Source: Streptosporangium amethystogenes (GTDB lineage Bacteria > Actinomycetota > Actinomycetes > Streptosporangiales > Streptosporangiaceae). Taken from it: a stretch of 13,022 bases of DNA. The stretch lies in NCBI RefSeq assembly GCF_000721075.1, contig NZ_JOEQ01000069.1, positions 1-13,022 of the forward strand, written 5' to 3'. How positions within the stretch are numbered: the first letter of the stretch is position 1; each line of letters starts with the position of its first letter. Shown here piece by piece: positions 1 through 5,866 of this stretch. The notes beneath the pieces are model-generated. The model was not told where the DNA came from. It worked only from the letters and a program-made list of their open reading frames with translations, and did not search any database. Both the position numbers and the translations under genes were made by a program.

Positions 1-16
1 ATGTATCGTCTTCCAT

Positions 17-247
17 GTGCAGCCCGATGGACGTGAAATCCGACGGCAGCGCGAGGAACGCGGCTACGGCCTGCGCAGATTCGCCAAAGCCGCCCAAATC
101 CACCACGCCTACCTCTCTCGCATTGAGAGAGGCGAACGGAGCCCCCAACCCGAAGTCATGGCGCGCATCGCCACCGTACTCGGTTGCCGGATCTCCGACA
201 TCCAACGAGACACAACGGAGCGCAACGATGAGCGACCGGATCGCTGA
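17..247 (+). CDS. XRE/Cro-type helix-turn-helix DNA-binding regulator (5' end uncertain)
   Basis: Small transcriptional regulator of the XRE (Cro/C1) family. The helix-turn-helix covers about residues 5-60: an initial helix with IRRQREERG, then RRFAKAAQIHHAYLSRIERG, the classic recognition-helix signature ending in SRIERGERSP, then a helix leading to VLGC. The frame is open from base 2. The first usable in-frame start is GTG at 17, but no purine-rich ribosome site precedes it, so the true start may lie outside the window and the gene be cut at its 5' end. The last 20 bases overlap the next gene, so the two regulators are probably co-translated. In phages and integrative elements this type of gene is often a repressor or activator of the early operon. 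Its target is unknown. Confidence 0.75.
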   Translation: MQPDGREIRRQREERGYGLRRFAKAAQIHHAYLSRIERGERSPQPEVMARIATVLGCRISDIQRDTTERNDERPDR

Positions 248-446
248 CACGCCCCTGATGACCACCGCCGAGCTGGCCGAGCTGCTGAACATCTCGACGA
301 AGGCGCTGGGGATCATGCGGCACCGCGGCAAGGCGCCGAAGGGCTTCCGCCGTGGCCGGAACGTGCTGTACCGCACGGCCGAGGTGGAGCGCTGGCTGGC
401 CGCACAGGAGGCCGGCGACCGCCTGGCCCAGCGCGCTGCCGCCTGA
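228..446 (+). CDS. Excisionase/AlpA-like helix-turn-helix protein
   Basis: A 72-residue protein with a MerR-like/HTH_17 fold over about residues 10-62. TTAELAELLNISTKALGIMRHR is the helix-turn-helix, followed by a wing containing the basic GFRRGRNVLYRTAEVERWL segment typical of Xis/AlpA proteins. ATG 228 is chosen because ACGGAG at 215-220 sits 7 nt upstream and the fold begins at once. Family members act as excisionases (DNA-bending partners of an integrase) or as small transcription factors. No integrase is visible here, so excisionase is only one option. It overlaps the upstream XRE gene by 20 nt, and the pair looks like a regulatory module at the head of the operon. Confidence 0.8.
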   Translation: MSDRIADTPLMTTAELAELLNISTKALGIMRHRGKAPKGFRRGRNVLYRTAEVERWLAAQEAGDRLAQRAAA

Positions 447-474
447 CCTTCCCCACAAACGAAACGGGGCCGCC

Positions 475-490
475 GGACCGGGCCTGGTCC
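475..490 (+). other. Weak hairpin in the first intergenic gap
   Basis: Between the excisionase-like gene and the next start (447-534) there is GGACC (475-479), a 6-nt loop and GGTCC (486-490). A G4/C4 pair further out might extend it. No T-tract follows. It may be a weak attenuator or processing structure, or chance in GC-rich DNA. Nothing else is seen in this gap apart from the ribosome site AAGGAG at 521-526. Confidence 0.3.
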
Positions 491-534
491 CTGCGACCCC
501 TGGCATCCACGAAGCACTAGAAGGAGTGGACACC

Positions 535-804
535 TTGAGCATCACAGTACCAACGAACATCCCGTCGGGTGACCGACGGACGATCCTCGTCTCCCTGCCG
601 TCGGTGCCGGCGCCGCTGGTCCTGGTGGACCGTGACGGTGACGTGTGGCGGCAGGTGGGTGTGACGAAGACCGGTGAGCCGCACATGGTGTGCGACAGCC
701 CGTCGGATCCGGCGGAGGTGGGTTCGGGTGAGTCGGACCCGTGGACGCCGAAGGCGATCCGGGCATGGTTCTCGCCGGTGCGGACGCTGGGCGGTGCCGC
801 ATGA
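535..804 (+). CDS. Hypothetical 89-aa protein, TTG start
   Basis: I do not recognise a family. The protein starts MSITVPTNIPSG and has a beta-rich look in its first half (RTILVSLPSV, LVLVDRDGDVWRQVG), followed by an acidic loop and a C-terminal WTPKAIRAWFSPV segment. The DRDGDVWRQVG stretch is a motif often seen in small actinophage proteins of unknown role. TTG 535 is preferred: AAGGAG (521-526) lies 8 nt upstream, whereas the in-frame GTG at 526 overlaps that ribosome site. It ends in ATGA, which starts the next gene, and its C-terminus is GGAA, as in the next two proteins. It is the first of a run of tightly coupled genes. Confidence 0.7.
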   Translation: MSITVPTNIPSGDRRTILVSLPSVPAPLVLVDRDGDVWRQVGVTKTGEPHMVCDSPSDPAEVGSGESDPWTPKAIRAWFSPVRTLGGAA

Positions 805-1238
805 GCGCCAGCCAGGATCCGACGCGCCGCGAAGACCTGCTGTTCATGCTGCTGCACGGTGGCGCCGCCTCCAACTCGATCGCGAGTCACGTCGTCGACA
901 TGGCGATCGGTGAGGCGCTGGACCAGCAGAAGGCCGAACTCGCCGCACTGCGGGCCCGGGTCGCCGAGCTGGAGGCCGACATCACGCACGACGATCCGTG
1001 CCGTCCGTGCGGCTGCTCGAAGCGGTTCGAGCGTTACGCCTGGGGCTGCCCCACGCTGCCCGCCGACGACGTCCCGGTACTGCCGCAGCCCCGTCAGGCC
1101 GAGGACCCGCACGACTCCGTGCTGCACCACGACTACGCCCTCGGCCGTGACCTGCCCGCCATCCCCCGGCAGACCACCGGCCGCTGCCCGTCCTGCTCCC
1201 GCACGTTCGAGGACTGCACCTGCGGAGGTGCCGCATGA
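801..1238 (+). CDS. Hypothetical coiled-coil protein with zinc-finger-like cysteine clusters
   Basis: A 145-residue protein of unrecognised family. Residues about 40-60 (LDQQKAELAALRARVAELEAD) form a short heptad coiled coil, suggesting dimerisation. Two cysteine clusters follow: CRPCGC with a further C about 15 residues on, and CPSCSRTFEDCTC near the C-terminus. Both look like metal-binding knuckles. It starts at ATG 801, overlapping the previous stop by 4 nt, behind GGCGGTGCCGC, a degenerate copy of the ribosome site used at the next two junctions. It ends in GGAA. Nucleic-acid binding is plausible from the layout but is inference only. Confidence 0.75.
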   Translation: MSASQDPTRREDLLFMLLHGGAASNSIASHVVDMAIGEALDQQKAELAALRARVAELEADITHDDPCRPCGCSKRFERYAWGCPTLPADDVPVLPQPRQAEDPHDSVLHHDYALGRDLPAIPRQTTGRCPSCSRTFEDCTCGGAA

Positions 1239-1693
1239 CCGAGATCCCCACCACGCCCTGCTCCGACCCGGCCGAGACGATCATGGCCGCTGTCGCCCAC
1301 GGCATGAGCGGCGACCCGTTCACCGGCCTCACCATGCTCGGCCCGTTCATTGAAGGCGGCGCCCGCACCACGGTCTCCATGTGCGCGGCCCTCGCCAACA
1401 TGGTGAAGTTCGTGGCCGAGAAGCAGAACCTTCCCGCTGGTGGCACGTTCGGCTTCCTCGCGCTCCACCACGGCAAGCTGACCAACGTGGCGTCCCTGCC
1501 TCCCGGCCCGAGGTTCGCCGCCCAGTTCACCGCCGCGTGGATGAACGACCAGCAGGACACGGCCTACGCCCTGTTCGACGCGCTCGTTCACCGGCAGCGG
1601 GACGAGGACGCGGCCAACCTCGCCGAAGCGATCCACGCCCTGTACGACCTGACCGTGAACGCCGCGCTCTCCCTCCGAGGAGGTGCCGCGTGA
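1235..1693 (+). CDS. Hypothetical 152-aa helical protein
   Basis: I do not recognise the function. The sequence is mostly alpha-helical (TTVSMCAALANMVKFVAEKQ, AAQFTAAWMNDQQDTAYALFDAL, LAEAIHALYDLTVNAALSL) with a glycine-rich middle (GGTFGFLALHHGK). There is no signal peptide or clear membrane helix. ATG 1235 overlaps the upstream stop by 4 nt and follows GGAGG (1224-1228) by 6 nt, a strong site that lies inside the upstream gene's last codons. It overlaps the exonuclease gene downstream by 4 nt. Co-translation with the recombination genes suggests a role in the element's early DNA metabolism, but nothing in the protein itself shows this. Confidence 0.75.
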   Translation: MTEIPTTPCSDPAETIMAAVAHGMSGDPFTGLTMLGPFIEGGARTTVSMCAALANMVKFVAEKQNLPAGGTFGFLALHHGKLTNVASLPPGPRFAAQFTAAWMNDQQDTAYALFDALVHRQRDEDAANLAEAIHALYDLTVNAALSLRGGAA

Positions 1694-2535
1694 GCGAGAT
1701 CGTCGAGCCGGGCCTGTACCCGGACCTCTCCGCCGAGGACTACCACGCCCAGCGCACATCCCTGTCCTCGACCGGCGCCCGCACCATGCTGAAGGCCCCG
1801 GCCCTGTACAGGTACGAGCAGGACCACCCGCAGCCCCGCCGCGACACGTTCGACTTCGGAACGGCCGCTCACAAGCTCGTCCTCGGCGACGGACCCGAGC
1901 TGGTCGCGATCGAGGCGAACGACTGGCGAACGAAGGCGGCCCGCGAGGAACGCGACGAGGTCGCCGCCGCCGGTGGGATCGCGCTCCTCGCCGCCGACTA
2001 CGACCGGGTCCACGAGATGGCGGACGCGATCCGCCGGCACCCGATCGCTTCGGCCCTCTTCGCCGAGGGCAACGGCCGCCCGGAACAGTCGCTGTTCTGG
2101 CGGGACGAGCGGACCGGGATCCTTCGCCGGGCCCGGCTGGACTGGCTGCCGAACCCGCGTGACGGGCGGCTGATCGTCGCCGACTACAAGACGACGGTGT
2201 CCGCGCACCCCGAGGCGCTGGCCCGCGCGGTCGACACCTACGGCTACCACCAGCAGGCCGCCTGGTACCTCGACGGCGTCCGGGCCCTGGACCTGGACGA
2301 GAAGCCCGCGTTCCTCCTGGTGTTCCAGGAGAAGACCGCCCCGTACCTGATCACGGTGGTGGAGCTGGACCAGCCGACGTTGCGGATCGGGGCGGCGAAG
2401 AACGAGCGCGCCCTCCACATGTACCGCATGTGCGTCGAGACCGGCCGCTGGCCTGGCTACGTGCCCGAGCACGAGCCGTTCTACCTCTCCCTGCCCGCGT
2501 GGGCGCTGAACCGTGACACCGAGGAGTACCTGTGA
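1690..2535 (+). CDS. PD-(D/E)XK exonuclease, RecE/Cas4-like (DUF3799/PDDEXK_12 type)
   Basis: Predicted phage-type nuclease of 281 aa that would resect double-stranded DNA ends to give single strands for recombination. The family motifs appear in order: an N-terminal YHAQRTSLSSTGARTML segment typical of the family; FGTAAHKLVL with H61; LRRARLDWL with D151; VADYKTT with D165 and K167 (the PD-(D/E)XK core); and YHQQAAWYLDG with Q188/Q189 and Y193 (the RecB-family QxxxY motif). All the expected catalytic positions are present, so it should be active. GTG 1690 follows GGAGG (1679-1683) by 6 nt and overlaps the previous stop. Its own stop overlaps the start of the next gene, the probable annealing partner, giving the usual exonuclease-SSAP pair. 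Confidence 0.88.
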   Translation: MSEIVEPGLYPDLSAEDYHAQRTSLSSTGARTMLKAPALYRYEQDHPQPRRDTFDFGTAAHKLVLGDGPELVAIEANDWRTKAAREERDEVAAAGGIALLAADYDRVHEMADAIRRHPIASALFAEGNGRPEQSLFWRDERTGILRRARLDWLPNPRDGRLIVADYKTTVSAHPEALARAVDTYGYHQQAAWYLDGVRALDLDEKPAFLLVFQEKTAPYLITVVELDQPTLRIGAAKNERALHMYRMCVETGRWPGYVPEHEPFYLSLPAWALNRDTEEYL

Positions 2536-3353
2536 GCCAGCAGCACATGGAGCGTGTGAGCCCGTCGGCGATGCCGGATCGGGTGGGTCAGGGGACGGCG
2601 GTTGAGCAGTCCCGTGCGGTGGCTGAGGTGCAGGCCGCGATCGTGGTGGCGCAGCAGTGCCCGCGGAACATCTCGGCGGCGATCGCGGAGATGCGGCAGG
2701 TGTGCTCCCAGAAGTTCCTCGCGGAGCGCGCGTTCTTCCGGTTCTCCCGTGGCGGCGGCACGGTGTCGGGCCCGTCGGTTCACCTGGCGCGTGCGCTGGC
2801 GTCGTGCTGGGGGAACGTCGACTACGGCCTGGTGGAGATGCGTCGGGACGACGTGTACGGCGAGTCGGAGATGAAGGCGTACGCGTGGGATGTCGAGAAG
2901 AACACCCGCACGTCGTCGACGTTCATCGTCCCGCACAAGAGGGACCAGCGTGGCGGGCCGAAGCAGCTCACGGACATGCGGGACATCTACGAGAACAACG
3001 CCAACAACGGTGCCCGCCGTGTCCGTGAGGCGATCTTCGCGATTCTCCCGCCGTGGTTCGTGGAGGAGGCGAAGGAGCTGTGCGCTCGCACCCTCCAGGA
3101 GGGTGGGGACAAGCCGCTGAACCTTCGGATCGCGGACGCGGTCAAGGCGTTCGAGGGCATCGGCGTCACCGTCGACCGCATCGAGGGCAAGTTCGGCCGG
3201 CCGTCGGGAAAGTGGACGGACCACGACGTCGCGAACCTGGGTGTGATCTTCCGGTCGATCCAGCAGGGCGAGATCACGGCGGAGGAGGAGTTCCCGTCGC
3301 GGGTCACCTTCGACGAGATCACCGGCCCGCAGTCCGGCGAGGAGGGCGCATGA
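2532..3353 (+). CDS. Probable single-strand DNA annealing protein (phage recombinase)
   Basis: A 273-residue protein that resembles a phage family seen beside exonucleases. Visible landmarks are FFRFSRGGGTVSGPSVHLARALA (about residues 70-92), WGNVDYGLVEM, AYAWDVEKNTRTSSTF with VPHKRDQRG, a DMRDIYENNANNGARRVR stretch, and a C-terminal helical region ending in an acidic tail. The GPS..LA.ALA..WGN and DIYE..N.GARR.R patterns are those I associate with these recombinases. There is no Walker motif, so it is not a RecA-type ATPase. GTG 2532 overlaps the exonuclease stop by 4 nt, so the products are made together, as in RecE/RecT and lambda exo/beta. The role rests mainly on this context. The gene uses many G-ending codons (GCG, CCG, TCG), unlike the C-ending style after 5147. 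Confidence 0.62.
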   Translation: MSQQHMERVSPSAMPDRVGQGTAVEQSRAVAEVQAAIVVAQQCPRNISAAIAEMRQVCSQKFLAERAFFRFSRGGGTVSGPSVHLARALASCWGNVDYGLVEMRRDDVYGESEMKAYAWDVEKNTRTSSTFIVPHKRDQRGGPKQLTDMRDIYENNANNGARRVREAIFAILPPWFVEEAKELCARTLQEGGDKPLNLRIADAVKAFEGIGVTVDRIEGKFGRPSGKWTDHDVANLGVIFRSIQQGEITAEEEFPSRVTFDEITGPQSGEEGA

Positions 3354-3769
3354 CCTCCACCGAGATCCCCGTGGCGGGGCTGACCACCCGCCCCGCCACG
3401 GGCACCACCTGGCGCGACGGCGCCCCCTGCGGACAGACCGACCCCGAACTGTTCTTCCCCGAGCGGGGCACCAACCCGCGGACCGCGATCGCCATCTGCA
3501 TGACCTGCGACGTCCGCACCCGCTGCCTGGAGTGGGCCCTCACCCACCACGAGACCGGCGTGTGGGGCGGCACCACCGAACGCGAACGGCGCCGCATGCT
3601 CCGCACCACCCCGGGCCAGCCCGTCCTCCTCGACGCCGGCCGTCTCATCCGCGACCACCGGATCCGTCGCCTCACCGCCGAAGGCCTGACCGCAGAAGAG
3701 GTTGCGGCACAGGTCGGCTGCCACTCGCGGACCGTCGAGCGAGTCCGTACCCAGGAGGTGGCGGCATGA
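3350..3769 (+). CDS. WhiB-family iron-sulphur transcription factor with C-terminal helix-turn-helix
   Basis: WhiB-like protein of 139 aa. Four cysteines, C27, C50, C53 and C59 (C-X22-C-X2-C-X5-C), should hold a [4Fe-4S] cluster. The preceding DPELFFPE and the GVWGG turn (residues 70-74) with the basic ERERRRML tail are the canonical WhiB signature. Unusually, residues about 97-137 (IRDHRIRRLTAEGLTAEEVAAQVGCHSRTVERVR) form a second, complete helix-turn-helix of resolvase/sigma type. WhiB proteins act with the primary sigma factor, and phage versions can mimic or block host WhiB control. ATG 3350 has GGAGG at 3341-3345 and a 4-nt overlap with the upstream gene. A perfect 13-bp inverted repeat lies in codons 7-18. 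Confidence 0.9.
   Translation: MTSTEIPVAGLTTRPATGTTWRDGAPCGQTDPELFFPERGTNPRTAIAICMTCDVRTRCLEWALTHHETGVWGGTTERERRRMLRTTPGQPVLLDAGRLIRDHRIRRLTAEGLTAEEVAAQVGCHSRTVERVRTQEVAA
3368..3402 (+). promoter_or_regulatory. Perfect 13-bp inverted repeat inside the 5' end of the first whiB gene
   Basis: CCCGTGGCGGGGC (3368-3380) pairs perfectly with GCCCCGCCACGGG (3390-3402) around a 9-nt loop. It starts 18 nt after the ATG. In RNA this would be a very stable hairpin near the initiation region, able to slow ribosomes, attenuate transcription between the recombination and whiB genes, or mark a processing site. As DNA it could be a dimer-binding site. No T-tract follows, so a simple terminator is unlikely. 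Confidence 0.55.
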
Positions 3770-4173
3770 GCATGTGGCGCGACCGGGCGATCTGCACCGA
3801 CATGGACCCGGAGATCTTCTTCCCGCGGACCGGTGACCTCGCTGGCATCGAGTACGCCCGGCAGATCTGCTCCTTCTGCCCCGTCATCCAGGAGTGCCTG
3901 GAGATGGCGCTGGAAGCGGAGTACGGGACGGGCAAGGACTCCCGTACCGGGGTGTTCGGGGGCTTGTCGTCTTCGCAGCGGTACAACCTCTACCGCGCTA
4001 GCACCCTGGCCCCGACCGGTCCTCACACGGGCGGGAAGCCGATGGTCCCGTGCGGTACGTACGGCGCTTACCAGCGGCACCGCAGGTACAAGGAGCCGGT
4101 CTGTGATGACTGCCGCGAGGCCGCCCGGCTGAAGAGCCAGCGTCGTCGAGCCCGCGAGAGAACCGCCGCCTGA
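3766..4173 (+). CDS. Second WhiB-family protein with extra C-terminal zinc-knuckle-like motif
   Basis: A 135-residue WhiB-like protein, clearly different from its upstream neighbour. Cluster cysteines are C10, C35, C38 and C44 (C-X24-C-X2-C-X5-C), with DPEIFFPR before them and the GVFGG turn at residues 62-66. After a linker comes a second metal-site candidate, C96-X8-H105-X7-C113-X2-C116 (PCGTYGAYQRH to VCDDC), followed by a very basic tail (RLKSQRRRARER). This CGT..AY.RH...C..C motif is one I recognise as a free-standing or fused module in actinophage proteins. ATG 3766 overlaps the first whiB by 4 nt behind GGAGG (3754-3758). It likely works with, or against, the first WhiB and the host RNA polymerase. 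Confidence 0.88.
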   Translation: MSMWRDRAICTDMDPEIFFPRTGDLAGIEYARQICSFCPVIQECLEMALEAEYGTGKDSRTGVFGGLSSSQRYNLYRASTLAPTGPHTGGKPMVPCGTYGAYQRHRRYKEPVCDDCREAARLKSQRRRARERTAA

Positions 4174-4178
4174 CCCCC

Positions 4179-4202
4179 GCCCGGGGCCGTCGCGCCCCGG
4201 GC
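4179..4202 (+). terminator. Intercistronic hairpin after the whiB pair
   Basis: GCCCGGGGC (4179-4187), a 6-nt loop, and GCCCCGGGC (4194-4202) form a perfect 9-bp GC stem five bases after the second whiB stop. There is no T-run, so it may act as a partial terminator, mRNA stabiliser or processing site separating whiB expression from the replication genes. The rest of the 65-nt gap holds the GGAAGAAG purine stretch upstream of GTG 4239. Confidence 0.5.
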
Positions 4203-4238
4203 CCGAACCACCCACCCCAGCTCCAGGAAGAAGAGCCC

Positions 4239-5144
4239 GTGAGTATCGAGGCAGTCACCTGGGCCATGGACGACGCGCCCATGCTGCTCACCGACAAGGG
4301 CAAGCCCGACACGACTGCCCGCGGGGTACTCCAGGCGCTCGCCGAGCACGCCCACAAGGACGGCGGCGGCGCTCACCCCTCCGTCCTGCGACTCCAGTAC
4401 CGCACCGGCTACGACCGGCGGACCGTGCAGCGCGCGCTTCGCCGGCTGGAGACGGGAGGCTTGATCGCGGCTACGGGTGAGACGAACGGCCGCACGATCT
4501 GGAAGCTCGCTCTGCACTTGAAGCGTCCGGAGTCGGATTGGTCCGATCTGGAGCGGCTGGAGGAGGACGAGCGGAAGGCTGCTGCGGAGCGGAAGCGGCG
4601 GTCTCGCTCGAAGCAGGTCACGCACTCTGCGTCCGTGACTGTCACGGATTCTGCGTCCGTGACCGAGGAAGGTGTCACGCACTCTGCGTCCGGCGGTCAC
4701 GCATTTGAAGTGCGTGACGTCACGCACTCTGCGTCCGGACGTCACGCACTCAACGCCGCCCTAACCACCAATGAACCGTCAGTACAACCGCCAACAACCG
4801 ATAGGGCTGATGTAGGGGGGCAAACCTCAGGTTCCTGGGGCCCCACGCAAAACGCCCCCATCGACGACGACGGCTTCACTCTCACCGACTCGATGCGCCG
4901 CTGGGCTCTCGACACCTTCGGCCCCGCCGTCGACGTCGCCCACGAGACCGCCCTCTTCATCGATCACCACCGCGCCAACCTCAGCCGCCGCCCCAACTGG
5001 CCCGCCGAGTGGCAGAAGTGGATCCGCCGCTCCGCCAAGTGGGCGTCCGAGCGCGCCAACCGCCCCCAGCTCCGTGCCGTGTCCGGCGGCTGGCAGCCCT
5101 ACACCAACCCCACCGACCCGTCCGTGTACGAGAACGGATTCTGA
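4239..5144 (+). CDS. Replication initiator, winged-helix O-like protein with internal origin
   Basis: A 301-residue protein laid out like lambda O. Residues 1-95 form a DnaD/O-type winged helix: HPSVLRLQYRTGYDRRTVQRALRRLETGGLIAATG is the helix-turn-helix, and the GRTIWKLAL strand follows. A charged linker (EEDERKAAAERKRRSRSK) leads to residues 127-171, low-complexity VTHSAS repeats encoded by DNA iterons. An unstructured stretch with Pro/Thr follows. The C-terminal domain (about 205-300, containing FIDHHRANLSRRPNWPAEWQKWIRRSAKWA) has the pattern of phage initiator tails, which contact a helicase or loader. GTG 4239 gives the expected MSIEAVTWAM start. The gene is followed 2 nt later by a DnaC-like loader, matching the O-P order. 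Its likely role is to bind its own iterons and open the origin. Confidence 0.78.
   Translation: MSIEAVTWAMDDAPMLLTDKGKPDTTARGVLQALAEHAHKDGGGAHPSVLRLQYRTGYDRRTVQRALRRLETGGLIAATGETNGRTIWKLALHLKRPESDWSDLERLEEDERKAAAERKRRSRSKQVTHSASVTVTDSASVTEEGVTHSASGGHAFEVRDVTHSASGRHALNAALTTNEPSVQPPTTDRADVGGQTSGSWGPTQNAPIDDDGFTLTDSMRRWALDTFGPAVDVAHETALFIDHHRANLSRRPNWPAEWQKWIRRSAKWASERANRPQLRAVSGGWQPYTNPTDPSVYENGF
4617..4751 (+). repeat. Iteron cluster within the initiator gene (putative replication origin)
   Basis: The 19-mer GTCACGCACTCTGCGTCCG occurs exactly at 4617-4635, 4674-4692 and 4719-4737, and with two mismatches at 4641-4659. Further partial copies are GTCACGCA at 4696-4703, the inverted AGTGCGTGAC at 4709-4718 and GTCACGCACTC at 4741-4751. 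Each full copy has an internal dyad ACGCA-N3-TGCGT, as expected for a dimer-binding iteron. All four copies keep the Ser codon TCT, rare in such GC-rich DNA, so the constraint appears to be on the DNA rather than on the protein. Position inside the initiator gene matches lambda ori in O. Confidence 0.75.
4709..4728. repeat. Perfect 20-bp palindrome at the iteron cluster
   Basis: AGTGCGTGACGTCACGCACT is its own reverse complement and is formed by two iteron half-sites meeting head to head. Upstream, GTCACGCA (4696-4703) also pairs with TGCGTGAC (4711-4718) across 7 nt, so two alternative cruciforms or hairpins are possible. It may be a high-affinity initiator site or an autoregulatory operator. 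Confidence 0.7.
4761..4830. other. AT-richer segment next to the iterons (candidate unwinding element)
   Basis: This stretch is about 46% A+T by direct count, in contrast to the strongly GC-rich surroundings, and shows strand asymmetry: A/C-rich first, then G-rich. It encodes a flexible Pro/Thr/Asn linker of the initiator. Its place immediately beside the iterons is where a DNA unwinding element would be expected. The function is inferred. Confidence 0.45.
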
Positions 5145-5146
5145 CC

Positions 5147-5866
5147 ATGGAGCCCACCAGCCTCACCGCCAACCCCAACGCCGCACTCGGCCGTATCCTC
5201 GCCGGCATCCAGGAGCGCCACCCCAACGTGGCCGCGGGCCCCGTCGACGACGCACCCAACCCCGACGAGCCCGGCCACCCCGAGTACCACCGCCGCGTCC
5301 GCGCCGAATGGGCCCTCGACCGCTGGACCGCAGCCGCCCCGCCCCGCTACCGGCACGCCACCGCCACCGTCCCCGCCATCCAGGCCTGGGCCGACCGCGT
5401 CGCCGCCGACCCCACCACCGCCGGCAGCCTCCTCCTCACCGGCACCACCGGCACCGGCAAGACCCACCAGGCCTACGGCGCCCTCCGCCGCATCGCCGAA
5501 GCCGGGCCGTCCGTGTACGAGATCCGCGCCACCACCGCCGCCGACATGTACGGCCTCCTCCGCCCCAAGGGCAGCGAGCGTGGCGCCGAGGAAGAACTCC
5601 GCCGCCTCGCCCGCGTCCCTCTCCTCGTCCTCGACGACCTCGGCTCCGCCAAGGCCACCGAGTGGACCGAGGAAGTCACCTACCGGCTGATCAACGAGCG
5701 GTACAACGCGTGCCGGCCGACGCTCTACACCTCCAACCTGCCCGCCCGTTCGGACAGTGCGCCCGACCTCGCGTCCGCGCTCGGTGAGCGGATCGTGTCC
5801 CGCCTGTCGCAGGACACCGTCGTCGTCGCCATGACCGGACCCGACCGCCGAAGGAGCGCGGCGTGA
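5147..5866 (+). CDS. DnaC-like AAA+ helicase loader
   Basis: ATPase of 239 aa that should load the host replicative helicase at the origin. Walker A is GTTGTGKT (residues 99-106, K105). Walker B is LLVLDDLG (159-166, D163/D164). Sensor 1 lies in LYTSN (N197), and GERIVSRL (213-220) carries the probable arginine finger, all as in DnaC/IstB proteins. The N-terminal 70 residues are Pro/Asp-rich and include the WALDRWTAAAPPRYRHA segment often found before the ATPase core, where the helicase would be bound. ATG 5147 is chosen because it lies 2 nt after the initiator stop. A longer in-frame opening from 5009 would run backwards through the initiator gene. It pairs with the O-like protein as lambda P does with O, although P itself is unrelated in fold. 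Confidence 0.87.
   Translation: MEPTSLTANPNAALGRILAGIQERHPNVAAGPVDDAPNPDEPGHPEYHRRVRAEWALDRWTAAAPPRYRHATATVPAIQAWADRVAADPTTAGSLLLTGTTGTGKTHQAYGALRRIAEAGPSVYEIRATTAADMYGLLRPKGSERGAEEELRRLARVPLLVLDDLGSAKATEWTEEVTYRLINERYNACRPTLYTSNLPARSDSAPDLASALGERIVSRLSQDTVVVAMTGPDRRRSAA

Noticed and set aside
4617..4751. CRISPR array reading of the repeats
   Set aside because: Repeats are 19 bp, spacers are 5-26 bp and unequal, and the whole lies in frame inside a gene, with no cas genes near.
5009..5146. Upstream extension of the helicase loader to 5009
   Set aside because: It would overlap the initiator gene by more than 130 nt with Pro/Arg-rich sequence. The ATG at 5147, two bases after the initiator stop, gives a normal loader.
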